From an uncultured Muribaculaceae bacterium (GTDB lineage Bacteria; Bacteroidota; Bacteroidia; Bacteroidales; Muribaculaceae): a DNA stretch of 64,000 nt. The notes beneath the pieces are model-generated. The model saw only the letters and a list, made by a program, of their open reading frames with translations. It did no database searches and was not told the origin of the DNA. The DNA lies in the NCBI GenBank assembly GCA_910579995.1, contig CAJTWH010000013.1, positions 1 through 64,000 of the forward strand, in the 5' to 3' direction. Of the stretch, positions 26,199-34,551 are shown piece after piece. The position numbers and the translations under genes were made by a program. Each line of letters begins with the position of its first letter. Within the stretch, counting starts at the first letter, position 1.

Positions 26199-27029
26199 TT
26201 AGAAATCACTGAAAAGCTTGGGACGGATGAGAAGTCCGACGCGGAACTGCGAATGAAATTTATTGTAATCAAGCAATCCCTCGCCATAGCCGTTATAGTA
26301 TTGGAAGAAGAGATATTGATTCTCGCGCTTGAAAATACGGAAAGCGAAGTCAACCACGAGGTTACAGCTGCCGAAACGATGTCGCGGCGTCACTGTGATA
26401 CCGCCGGTGAAGCGCCGGTTGTCGCTTACTACCTGCGTGCCGAACTGCCAAAGGCCTACATACTTGATAAGGTCGCGGTTGTTCTCGCCGTCGACAATAG
26501 GCACCCAAGCCTTGGCATGTACCATAAGATTTTTGGTTACGAAGACGTTGGCCGCCAGAGCCACACGGTTCCATGAGCGCGACTGGATACTGTCGCGGCC
26601 GTTGCTCTCATGCTCAACTATCAAGGTAAGCTTGCCTATGTAGCGGTTTTTGACGAAGAGAGGTTTTGTCAGGCCGATACCGGGATTGAAATTAAGGTCG
26701 GTCATCGGCATGGAGTTCTCAAGGATATTCCAGAAGCACTTCTGTGAGTAGAAGAGATAAAGATAGGTGCCCCACGGAAGGGTGCCTTTGGTAAGGCGCT
26801 GGGCAATCGAAATCTGAAACTTTACGTTGGTGTTGTGCCTGTTTGCCTTCGGGCCTACCGAAGGACCGAAGATGAAGTAATTGTCTTTATATATACCGAA
26901 ATAAGGCTGATTTGAAAAGTCGCGTTTCACGCTGTCTTCAAGCATCGGCCCGCCACCGGTGACGAGAATCTGCGCCTGTGCAGCCATGGCTGCGACAAGA
27001 ACGACAATTAATAACAACAATCTCTTCAC
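26199..27029 (-). CDS. pldA: outer-membrane phospholipase A (OMPLA)
   Basis: This is an outer-membrane calcium-dependent phospholipase, a 12-strand barrel active as a dimer. After a signal peptide (LVAAMAAQAQ) come family segments VKFQISIAQRLTKG and the catalytic block VEHESNGRDSIQSRSWNR. His140, Ser142 and Asn154 have the same spacing as His142, Ser144 and Asn156 in E. coli PldA. FFQYYNGYGEGLLDYN near the end is also diagnostic. The 276-aa length is normal. It may degrade mislocalised outer-leaflet phospholipid. Confidence 0.92.
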   Translation of the reverse strand: MKRLLLLIVVLVAAMAAQAQILVTGGGPMLEDSVKRDFSNQPYFGIYKDNYFIFGPSVGPKANRHNTNVKFQISIAQRLTKGTLPWGTYLYLFYSQKCFWNILENSMPMTDLNFNPGIGLTKPLFVKNRYIGKLTLIVEHESNGRDSIQSRSWNRVALAANVFVTKNLMVHAKAWVPIVDGENNRDLIKYVGLWQFGTQVVSDNRRFTGGITVTPRHRFGSCNLVVDFAFRIFKRENQYLFFQYYNGYGEGLLDYNKFHSQFRVGLLIRPKLFSDF

Positions 27030-27068
27030 AGAATATTTGAATTTTGAGAACGTTAAAGATAGTATTAC

Positions 27069-27102
27069 AGCGGATTGCGGATATCACTGTCCGCAATCCG
27101 CT
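27069..27102 (-). terminator. hairpin at the 3' end of the peptide transporter
   Basis: AGCGGATTGCGGA and TCCGCAATCCGCT form a perfect 13-bp stem with an 8-nt loop, just after the transporter stop on the minus strand. The following sequence is only weakly T-rich. Confidence 0.7.
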
Positions 27103-27111
27103 GCGTTAGAG

Positions 27112-28689
27112 TTAGATTACGTCGTTTTCTTCAGTCTTGATAGGTTCGGGAGCAGGCGCGGGAGCGTCGGCAGTGACGCGTTCGAGCCAGCTTACCATAC
27201 CGAACATCACTATCATCGACACGAGGCAGACAGCGAGGAATACGCCCCAAGCCTCCCAGATAGGCCATTTGTTATACATCAGCGGGCCAATCCACAGCAG
27301 CAGGTTGCCAACTGCCGTTGCGCCGAGCCAAAGGCCTTGGCAAAGGCCCTGAAGATGTTTGGGAGCCACTTTCGACACGAACGACAGGCCTAAGGGAGAG
27401 ATGAAAAGCTCTGCCACGGTGAGGAAGAAATAGAGGGCGATGAGCACCCACGGACCGGCCTTCATCGCTGCCTTGACATCAACTGCCTCGGCGCGGAATG
27501 CGTCGCCCGAAGGATAGCCCATATAGAGGCTGTAGAGGCACAGGAAGAGGTAGGCAAGGCCGGCAAGACCCATGCCGATAGCGATTTTCTTGGGGGTGGA
27601 AATCTCACGGCCGCGGCGCGAAAGCGATGAGAACAGGAGCATGATCAGCGGAGTAAGCACAATCACAAAGAACGGGTTGACAGCCTGCCAGATTTCAGGT
27701 GCTATGGTGTCGGTATCCACGAAGTCGCGGGCGAAGAGCGACAGCGAGGTGCCGTTCTGATGGAATGAGAACCAGAAGAAAATCACAATGCCGAGCACGG
27801 CGAAGAGAGCCACCATGCGCTGCTTGATTTCCTTGGCCATAGCCTTGCGCTCTTCGGCGGTGTAGGTCTGGGCCTGCACTTTCTCGCGCGGTGCGGGCGA
27901 GGGAAGCTGATTTTTGGTGAATACGAAGATTGTGAGCGAGATGAGCATGGCAGCCACTGAGGCTATAAACGAATAGTGGATACCGGTGTTGAACACCTCG
28001 AGATATTTGGTGCAGAACTGCGAAATCTCACCTCCGGCGGGCAGACCGGCCGAGGTAGCCACAGCATAGAGATTCTCCATGTTCATGTCGATGGCCGTGG
28101 TGGTGGCGCCGAGGAACTGGTGGCACATCTCGGGGAAATCGGCATTGTAGACCATATCGTTGGCGTTGAGCCACCAGCTGCGCAGCATGGGCGCTACGAA
28201 CGGTGCGATGAGGCCGCCGATGTTGATGAACACGTAGAAAATCTGAAAACCGGAGTCGCGCTGCGCGCTATATCGCGGATTATCATACAGCTGGCCTACG
28301 ATAGCCTGCAGGTTGCCCTTGAAAAGGCCGTTGCCGAAAGCTATCAGGAAAAGGGCGCAGCAGGTGAGGGCAAGAAGCCACGAAGTATTGCCCTTATCGG
28401 CCATGATGGGCACGGCGAGGACGGCGTAGCCCAGAGTCATAACGATCAGACCGGCAATGATAGTGCCCTTGAAATTGCTTGTTTTATCAGCGATAAGGCC
28501 ACCCACAAGGCTGAGGATGTAGATACCGGCATAGAAAAACGAATAGATGAGTGCGGACTCGTCGCCGCTGAGGCCGAATTTCGAGCACAGGAAGAGCACG
28601 AGGACAGCGTTCATGATGTAATAACCGAATCGCTCGCCCATGTTGCTCAACGCGGCCGGAATAAGGCCCTTGGGGTGGTTTGCAAACAT
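27112..28689 (-). CDS. POT-family proton-dependent oligopeptide transporter
   Basis: This inner-membrane MFS transporter takes up di- and tripeptides with protons. It shows the POT signature near the N-terminus (LSNMGERFGYYIMNAVLVLF), the PTR2 block FQIFYVFINIGGLIAPFVAP and a long hydrophilic linker before the second half. About 12-14 TM helices fit in 525 aa. It is transcribed alone or with pldA downstream, separated by a hairpin. Confidence 0.93.
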   Translation of the reverse strand: MFANHPKGLIPAALSNMGERFGYYIMNAVLVLFLCSKFGLSGDESALIYSFFYAGIYILSLVGGLIADKTSNFKGTIIAGLIVMTLGYAVLAVPIMADKGNTSWLLALTCCALFLIAFGNGLFKGNLQAIVGQLYDNPRYSAQRDSGFQIFYVFINIGGLIAPFVAPMLRSWWLNANDMVYNADFPEMCHQFLGATTTAIDMNMENLYAVATSAGLPAGGEISQFCTKYLEVFNTGIHYSFIASVAAMLISLTIFVFTKNQLPSPAPREKVQAQTYTAEERKAMAKEIKQRMVALFAVLGIVIFFWFSFHQNGTSLSLFARDFVDTDTIAPEIWQAVNPFFVIVLTPLIMLLFSSLSRRGREISTPKKIAIGMGLAGLAYLFLCLYSLYMGYPSGDAFRAEAVDVKAAMKAGPWVLIALYFFLTVAELFISPLGLSFVSKVAPKHLQGLCQGLWLGATAVGNLLLWIGPLMYNKWPIWEAWGVFLAVCLVSMIVMFGMVSWLERVTADAPAPAPEPIKTEENDVI

Positions 28690-28814
28690 AGAATTTAAGG
28701 GTTAAAGATTTTTAAAGTGCTAAATTAGCAAGAATATTTGATATATTCCATATATGCCGCCCAAAATTAACTTTTCAACATATATCCACGTTAGTTAAAG
28801 ATATTTAAAATAAT

Positions 28815-28844
28815 TTTGCACAAGCGATAAAATAAATATCTTTG
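28815..28844 (+). promoter_or_regulatory. promoter of the beta-helix gene pair
   Basis: TTTG (28815-28818), an 18-nt spacer and TATCTTTG (28837-28844) fit the Bacteroidota promoter, 53 nt before the first start codon. Confidence 0.7.
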
Positions 28845-28897
28845 CAACCGATAATTACTTTCCATTCACTAAATTAATGCATTCACACTTACACACG

Positions 28898-29293
28898 ATG
28901 AAGCAGACATTGTTATTTCTCTGTGTGCTTGCCGGTGCTTCTACAGCCTTTGCGGCGGACTATCCGTCGATGGTGTTCGAGCTAAAAGACGGCAGCACTG
29001 TCAGAGTCAATTCAGAGCGACTGTCGATCAAATTCGACCGGACAAATCTGATAGCGACGCACAGCGACGGCACCGACCGTATCAGCCTCAGCGACCTTAG
29101 CAAACTTTACTTCACCACCAACGCGGCGTCGCTGGCAGAAGTGGCGGCAGATCTATCCGGCGACGTAGACGTTTTCACCGCCGCCGGCGTCCACTCCGGC
29201 CACTATCAGTCGGCGCAAGAAGCATTAAATGCGCTTCCTGAGGGTATTTACATTATCAAATCGGGCGACATCACTTTAAAAATACGCAAATGA
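28898..29293 (+). CDS. small secreted protein with sorting-domain-like C-terminus
   Basis: The start MKQTLLFLCVLAGASTAFAA gives a clear signal peptide. The mature part contains DGSTVRVNSERLSIKF and RISLSDLSKLYFTTN, and ends LPEGIYIIKSGDITLKIRK. That ending resembles the last strand of type IX secretion sorting domains (GIYIV-type, then a lysine tail), although the region is short. It overlaps the beta-helix gene by 4 nt, so the two products probably work together. The function is unknown. Confidence 0.65.
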   Translation: MKQTLLFLCVLAGASTAFAADYPSMVFELKDGSTVRVNSERLSIKFDRTNLIATHSDGTDRISLSDLSKLYFTTNAASLAEVAADLSGDVDVFTAAGVHSGHYQSAQEALNALPEGIYIIKSGDITLKIRK

Positions 29294-31176
29294 AGAAGAC
29301 TGCGGCTATAATCGGCGCTGCAGTAATCGGTATCTGCAGCGTATCGGGCCAGACTTTGAATCTGTGCCAAGGTAATGTGATATACTCCTACCCCGCGGCT
29401 ACAATGGGCGAGGCAGTGGTCACCGACGCTAAATCAATCAACATCGGTGGCACAGGTTTCAATATCAGCGACCTCAGCGAGATGTTTGTCGACAACTCCA
29501 CCGTCGAAGACAATACCGTCACTATCGCCTACAGCGAGGGCGCAGCTACTGTGACCATCGCCGGCAACGTGGCCCGATATGTGAGCGCAAGCGTCGACGG
29601 TGCTCACGTAAAAATCATCCAGAGCGAAGAGACAGGCGACACCTCAGGCGAGATAATATATTCGCTCTCAGGCAAATCCTCCGACGGTTCGTTCTATATG
29701 GAAGGCTCGTATAAAGCCTCGATGGAGCTCCGCGGTCTCGACCTCACCAACCCCTCCGGCGCCGCCATCGACATTCAGAACGGAAAACGCATAGAGCTCT
29801 CCGTGAAGAGCGGCACTGTCAACACCCTCACCGACGGCGCCTCGGGCAGCCAGAAGGGCACGATAGTGTGCAAGGGTCATCTCGAACTCAAGGGCAAAGG
29901 TGAACTCAACGTCCTCGGCAAGACCGCGCATGCAATCTACGCCAAGGAGTATGTGGAGATGAAGAATTGCACCGTAAATATCACCGGCGCCGTGAAAGAC
30001 GGCATAAACTGCGCGCAATATTTCCTCCTCGAGAGCGGCTCGCTCAACATCTCCGGCACCGGTGACGACGGCATTCAGACGTCCTTTAAGGATGACACCG
30101 ACCGCGAGGCCGAAGACACCGGCAGCATAACTGTCAGCGGCGGCACACTCAATGTCGCCGTCACTGCCGACGCAAGCAAAGGTATCAAGGCCGACGCCGA
30201 CATCTTCATCACCGGCGGCAAACTCGACATTTCAGTCACCGGCAAAGGTATATGGGACAGCAGCAAGGCCAAGACCAAGGCCTCGAGCTGTATCGGTGCC
30301 GACGGCGACGTCACCGTAGACGGCGGCACATTGATTCTCACGGCGAGCGGAAGCGGTGGCAAAGGCATTAGCTGCGATGGCACGCTCACCATCAACGACG
30401 GCGACTTCACCGTCAAGACAAGCGGCGGCATTTTCGCTTACGTCAACGGCAAGGAATACGACGGCTATACAGGCAATACCGACCGCCTCGACAGTGACGC
30501 CAAATCTTCGCCAAAGGGCATGAAAGCCGACACTGAGATAATCATCAACGGCGGCACGATAAATGTAGAGACTACCGGCGTTGGCGGCGAGGGCATTGAG
30601 AGCAAGGGCACCTTGACCATCAACGGCGGCACGATAGTTGTCAACTCCTACGATGACGCCATCAACTCATCGAGCCATCTGTATATCAACGGCGGCGACA
30701 TCACAGTGGTAGCCACCAACAACGACGGCCTCGACTCAAACGGCAACCTATATCTCAATGGCGGATATGTGCGTGCTTTTGGCGCCGGTGCGCCCGAATG
30801 TGGCATTGACGCCAACGAGGAGAGCGGATATACAGTCGTATTCACCGGTGGCACCATGATAGCCGTCGGAGGCAGCAACTCTACGCCCCGCAATTCGGAG
30901 ACCACCCAAGCCTACATATCAGGCTCCGGGCAAGCCACTGCCTCAAGCGAAATATCGCTTAAAAGCGGAGATACAGTCTTGGCAAGCTTCACAGTACCCG
31001 CCAACTACAAATCGAGCGGGTCGCAGGGCGGAGGCTTCGGCCCCGGCGGACGTCCCGGTGGACCCGGCGGCATGGGCGGAGGCTCAATACTCATCACCTG
31101 CCCCGGCCTCACCTCCGGCACAAGCTACACCCTTGTAAACTCCACCACCACCTCTTCCGTCACCGCCCGGAAGTAA
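29290..31176 (+). CDS. secreted beta-helix carbohydrate-binding-like protein (Cthe_2159 type)
   Basis: A signal peptide (MKKTAAIIGAAVIGICSVSG) precedes a right-handed beta-helix built of many repeats of the form INGGTINVETTGVGGEGIES and VSGGTLNVAVTADASKGIK. This matches the Cthe_2159-type carbohydrate-binding family, members of which bind acidic polysaccharide. A glycine-rich linker (GGGFGPGGRPGGPGG, about residues 580-600) and a final beta strand follow. Its N-terminal FNISDLSEMFVDN echoes RISLSDLSKLYFTTN in the upstream partner. The ligand is unknown; an adhesive or glycan-binding surface role is inferred. Confidence 0.8.
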   Translation: MKKTAAIIGAAVIGICSVSGQTLNLCQGNVIYSYPAATMGEAVVTDAKSINIGGTGFNISDLSEMFVDNSTVEDNTVTIAYSEGAATVTIAGNVARYVSASVDGAHVKIIQSEETGDTSGEIIYSLSGKSSDGSFYMEGSYKASMELRGLDLTNPSGAAIDIQNGKRIELSVKSGTVNTLTDGASGSQKGTIVCKGHLELKGKGELNVLGKTAHAIYAKEYVEMKNCTVNITGAVKDGINCAQYFLLESGSLNISGTGDDGIQTSFKDDTDREAEDTGSITVSGGTLNVAVTADASKGIKADADIFITGGKLDISVTGKGIWDSSKAKTKASSCIGADGDVTVDGGTLILTASGSGGKGISCDGTLTINDGDFTVKTSGGIFAYVNGKEYDGYTGNTDRLDSDAKSSPKGMKADTEIIINGGTINVETTGVGGEGIESKGTLTINGGTIVVNSYDDAINSSSHLYINGGDITVVATNNDGLDSNGNLYLNGGYVRAFGAGAPECGIDANEESGYTVVFTGGTMIAVGGSNSTPRNSETTQAYISGSGQATASSEISLKSGDTVLASFTVPANYKSSGSQGGGFGPGGRPGGPGGMGGGSILITCPGLTSGTSYTLVNSTTTSSVTARK

Positions 31177-31474
31177 ATTTAAAGGCAAGGGAGGCTATTT
31201 AAAGGCAAGGGAGGTTTAGAGGCAAGAAAGGCAAGAAAATGGCGATGGGGCTAAAGGCAAGTTTCGTTGGCGGCGCGAGTGCAGCTCGCGCGTTCCGTGT
31301 GCGCCGCAGCGACGGACGCGAGCTGCGCTCGCGCCTTTAACGAAAGCGCCTATCCCTTGCCTTTTTTGCCTCTTTTGCCTTTCTTGCCTTTTTTGCCTCT
31401 TTTGCCTTTCTTGCCTTTTTTGCCTTTCTTGCCTTCCCTTGCCTCCTAAATAGCCTTTCTTGCCTTTCCAAAAA
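31177..31474. repeat. composite repeat, second copy with 84-bp palindromic core
   Basis: AAAGGCAAGGGAGG-type units (31178-31260) are followed by an 84-bp core (31262-31345) that begins TTTCGTTGGCGGCGCGAG and ends CGCGCCTTTAACGAAA. Long pyrimidine runs of TTTTGCC/CTTGCCTTT (to about 31470) follow. The right part (CCTAAATAGCC) complements the left part (GGCTATTTAAAG), so the region can form one very large hairpin. It is homologous to 6477-6686. A short frame across the pyrimidine tract is not coding. Confidence 0.85.
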
Positions 31475-32539
31475 TCACCGGCCGAGCAGCCTGATTATCT
31501 GTGTCGGGTTGGCAGGGTCGTTGGTGATTACGGCCACGCGGGCGTTCAAGAGGTCGCCCGGATTCTTCGATGTATCTACCGTCACTGTGATTGTGGCGTC
31601 TTTGCCGGGTTTAAGACTTGTCTTATTGATTTTTGCCGACACGCCCGGGTCGGAAGAATAAACTCGCCTGATAGCCAAAGCCCCCTTGCCGGTATTGCGC
31701 AGCACTACAGAACCGGTGAGCTTAGAGCCACGGTCGTAGCGGCCGAAATCGATACTCTTGTCATAGAGCGTGGCCACTCCGGAGTTTTCGAGCTGCTTGG
31801 GCGTGAGTTTGGTGAAATCTTCCTCCACCAAGGCTGTCAGAGGCAGCGTATAAGGCTCTCCTTTCGGGTCGGCAGATATCCTGATATTCTCATCTACAAG
31901 GCCATAGAGAGGGCATGAGGCGGTGTTGAGATAGATGATGAATGTCATCTGCTCGCCGGGGGGTACAACGGGCGGCACTACATCTACCTTCATATACCGC
32001 GGCAAACCTTTCACCTGCGGAGCTATGCTGTCGTTTGAGCGGTTGTAGCCCTGCAGATTGTAGGTGCGGAGCTCGCCCTTGTTTACCGGGCCGAACATCA
32101 CCGCGGGGCGTGCAAGCGACAATGCCGAGTCGGCCTTGACGGGGAAGCGGCCGGCAATGCTGCGCAGATTACCCACTACCGTGCCTGACACATAGAGCTT
32201 TACCTTGGGAATATCGCCCGACATATCCACACCTACATATTTTGTGAATCGGCCCGGACGCCCGGCGGGGTCGTATGTGACCGTTATGGCTGCCGTATCG
32301 CCCGGAGCGATAGGATCGCGGGGGTAGACGGGTGTGGTGCAGCCGCATGAGGCATGGGCTGAAAGTATCTGCACCGGTTCGCTGCCGGTGTTGACAAACT
32401 TGAATTTCGTTGTCGCTGGGCCGAAGTCTTCGCTGAAGGCGCCGAAATCATGGCGCGTCTCAAGCCATTCTACCTTCGGCTGTGCTTGTATTGCCACTGC
32501 GGCAAACAGGAGTGCTATGGTGGTGAAGATGTGTTTCAT
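31475..32539 (-). CDS. DUF1573-domain periplasmic protein
   Basis: A signal peptide (IALLFAAVAIQAQ) leads into an Ig-like DUF1573 domain: DFGAFSEDFGPATTKFKFVN, then SAHASCGCTTPVYPRDPIAPG with the family CGCT motif. A second, more divergent copy without the cysteines is in the last 120 residues (FGRYDRGSKLTGSVVLRNTG). The length is 354 aa. DUF1573 proteins are abundant in Bacteroidota envelopes, but their exact function is not known to me. Confidence 0.85.
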   Translation of the reverse strand: MKHIFTTIALLFAAVAIQAQPKVEWLETRHDFGAFSEDFGPATTKFKFVNTGSEPVQILSAHASCGCTTPVYPRDPIAPGDTAAITVTYDPAGRPGRFTKYVGVDMSGDIPKVKLYVSGTVVGNLRSIAGRFPVKADSALSLARPAVMFGPVNKGELRTYNLQGYNRSNDSIAPQVKGLPRYMKVDVVPPVVPPGEQMTFIIYLNTASCPLYGLVDENIRISADPKGEPYTLPLTALVEEDFTKLTPKQLENSGVATLYDKSIDFGRYDRGSKLTGSVVLRNTGKGALAIRRVYSSDPGVSAKINKTSLKPGKDATITVTVDTSKNPGDLLNARVAVITNDPANPTQIIRLLGR

Positions 32540-32597
32540 GACGTAAAATTATAGATTTTTTGCGGAATACAAAAATCCTGAGTGTTGAAAAAACGAC

Positions 32598-32628
32598 ATG
32601 CCGCGGGCATGCGCCGGCTGTAACTTTG
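32598..32628 (+). promoter_or_regulatory. host-type promoter of phage module with overlapping palindrome
   Basis: TAACTTTG (32621-32628) is a consensus -7 box 26 nt before the capsid start. Where a -33 element should be lies a palindrome, ATGCC-GCG-GGCAT (32598-32610), rather than TTTG. It could be an operator or activator site. Confidence 0.55.
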
Positions 32629-32653
32629 CAACGTAAACCAAAAACAAAACGTT

Positions 32654-33937
32654 ATGAACAACAATCAGACAGCAGGAACCGACGGCGGTGTCCACATCAG
32701 CAACACACCCCTCACAACCCAAAACATCAGCGAGGCAAGCCCCGAGCTGCTCCGCAACAGTATCGACGAGCGAATCGTCAAAATCCGCCCCATGTCTACT
32801 CCTATCGACCAGCTCAGCCGCTGCGGCAACAGCCGACATGCAGGCTCGATGACAGTAGAATACTACTCGGTAGACACCAAGCAGACCTCAGCACAGCTCA
32901 CCGAGGCGGCAGCGGGAGGCACAGGCCGTCAGCGCTCCGACAATATGTGGTGCCACACCATCAAGACGAGCGCCGACAATATCTTCGATGTCAGCGAGAC
33001 CTTGCTCGTGCCATCCGTCAACGGCTACGACGCAAGCGGCAAGGTGGCCGGACCGCTGGTGCTCTACATCCTTTCGAAGCCCGAAAGCGGCGGTATCGAG
33101 GTGGCGCCGGTCAACGGCAAGCCGGGCAGCACTCTCGGGGAAGAGACTTTCGAAATGCCTGCCATTCCCAAAGGCGCCGAAATCGTGCGCATGGGCAGAG
33201 CGGCCTCGGAGCTCGATGTGCAGTCGCCACAATTCTCGGCTCTCCCACGCAAGGCAAGCAACAATTGCCAGATTTTCAAAATGCAGGTGGAGCAAAGCAC
33301 CCTCGCCCGTATCGCCGACAAGGAAGTGGGCTGGAACTTCTCCGACCAAGAGGAGGCAGCCATCATCGACATGCGACTGGGCATGGAGAAGAACTTTATC
33401 TTCGGCAGCCGCGCCAAGCTCTTCGACCCCGAGAAAAACGAGCATATCTACTTCACAGGCGGTATATGGGGGCAGACCAACAAAGAGTACCTCATGACGC
33501 GCAGTGAGGTCGACGAGAAGAAGCTCGTTGACCTCTGCCGCGAGGCATTCACCGGCAACAACGGCTCCAAGCGAAAGCTATTGCTCGCCGGCAGCAAGCT
33601 CATGCAGGCACTGAGCCAGCTCGAATACAGTAAGGTTGTGAGCGCAGGCGAGACAAAGGTGAAGTGGGGAATCGAGTTCAAGGAAATCTCATCAAATTTC
33701 GGTACTCTCTATATCCTTCACAGCGAGGTATTCGACCAGTGCGGCCATGAAAATGACGGCTTCATCATCGACCCCGACTACATGACAAAGTATGTGCATG
33801 TGCCTTTCCAAGCCGAGAATCTCGACCTGCGCAAGTCGGGACAGCGCAACACCGACGCCGTAGTGCTCACCGAGGCCTCGTGCCTTGTGCTACGCTACCC
33901 CAACGCCCACATGAAAGTGATAATGCTCGAAGATTGA
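32654..33937 (+). CDS. phage major capsid protein, SU10/DUF5309-like
   Basis: The 427-aa product resembles the SU10-type HK97-fold major capsid proteins (DUF5309). It has the DQLSR-type N-terminal segment (PIDQLSRCGNSRHAGSMTVE), a middle domain with SDQEEAAIIDMRLGMEKNFI, TGGIWGQTNKEYL, and a C-terminal part with DPDYMTKYVHVPFQ. The HK97 assignment is my recognition, not a search. The frame is long, intact and GC-rich like the chromosome. It is followed by a connector-like gene and a portal gene, in capsid-to-portal order, the reverse of most tailed phages. No scaffold or protease is nearby. Confidence 0.75.
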   Translation: MNNNQTAGTDGGVHISNTPLTTQNISEASPELLRNSIDERIVKIRPMSTPIDQLSRCGNSRHAGSMTVEYYSVDTKQTSAQLTEAAAGGTGRQRSDNMWCHTIKTSADNIFDVSETLLVPSVNGYDASGKVAGPLVLYILSKPESGGIEVAPVNGKPGSTLGEETFEMPAIPKGAEIVRMGRAASELDVQSPQFSALPRKASNNCQIFKMQVEQSTLARIADKEVGWNFSDQEEAAIIDMRLGMEKNFIFGSRAKLFDPEKNEHIYFTGGIWGQTNKEYLMTRSEVDEKKLVDLCREAFTGNNGSKRKLLLAGSKLMQALSQLEYSKVVSAGETKVKWGIEFKEISSNFGTLYILHSEVFDQCGHENDGFIIDPDYMTKYVHVPFQAENLDLRKSGQRNTDAVVLTEASCLVLRYPNAHMKVIMLED

Positions 33938-33944
33938 CAACCCT

Positions 33945-33970
33945 CCCCGGCGCACCCCGACGCGCCGGGG
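33945..33970 (+). other. strong hairpin between capsid and connector genes
   Basis: CCCCGGCGC and GCGCCGGGG form a perfect 9-bp G/C stem with an 8-nt loop starting 8 nt after the capsid stop. No T-run follows. It may attenuate downstream expression, as would suit a capsid needed in far more copies than the portal. Confidence 0.65.
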
Positions 33971-33987
33971 TAATTTCAGAAACCGCT

Positions 33988-34551
33988 ATGAAGATTATTC
34001 TCGATAAAGCCGAGGCTGTCGCCCGCAAGCGCACAGCCTGCGGATTGGCCGCAATGCGGAGCGACTGCTCCATAGAATATACCGACGGCATAGACATCGA
34101 CCGCCAACTTGAGCAAGACCTGCGGGCACGCTATCTCGATATGCTTGACTATGCCCCGCGGGAATGTCTGGCTGTAGATGAGATAGAGCCGGATGAAATA
34201 GAGGAAACAAGCGGAAACGGCGTCAAAATCACCCTGCCGCCCGATTGCCGGCGCGTATTCGACCTGCAGCTCAGCAGCTGGCACAGGCCGGTGCTGATAC
34301 ATGACGTGTCGTTCTACAACCTTGCGATGTCGTGGCAAGGCAATACTTACCGCGCCGCCAATCCGCTTTCTCCGATGGCCGTGCTCGGGCCTGATAACAA
34401 AATCCACGCATGGCCCGCCGGCGCTGTCGACTCGCTGCGCGGTATCATCACCCCGGCCGACAACAGATATGTGCTCGACGAAAGCGGCCTCTCGATGTTG
34501 CTCTCGGATGAACCTATAAAATCACCTGACAATGGAAAAGGAAATACTTAA
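33988..34551 (+). CDS. putative phage head-tail connector-like protein
   Basis: The start MKIILDKAEAVARKR at 33988 follows the intergenic hairpin; the longer frame runs into the capsid gene. The first half is helical (IDIDRQLEQDLRARYLDMLD), the second looks beta-rich (VKITLPPDCRRVFDLQLSSW). I do not recognise the family. Its place between capsid and portal and its 187-aa size suggest a head-completion or adaptor protein. It overlaps the portal start by 20 nt. Confidence 0.55.
   Translation: MKIILDKAEAVARKRTACGLAAMRSDCSIEYTDGIDIDRQLEQDLRARYLDMLDYAPRECLAVDEIEPDEIEETSGNGVKITLPPDCRRVFDLQLSSWHRPVLIHDVSFYNLAMSWQGNTYRAANPLSPMAVLGPDNKIHAWPAGAVDSLRGIITPADNRYVLDESGLSMLLSDEPIKSPDNGKGNT

Noticed and set aside
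31267..31449. 60-aa frame with PFLPLLPFLPF repeats
   Set aside because: It is a translation of the CTTGCCTTT tract and the palindromic element, not a gene.
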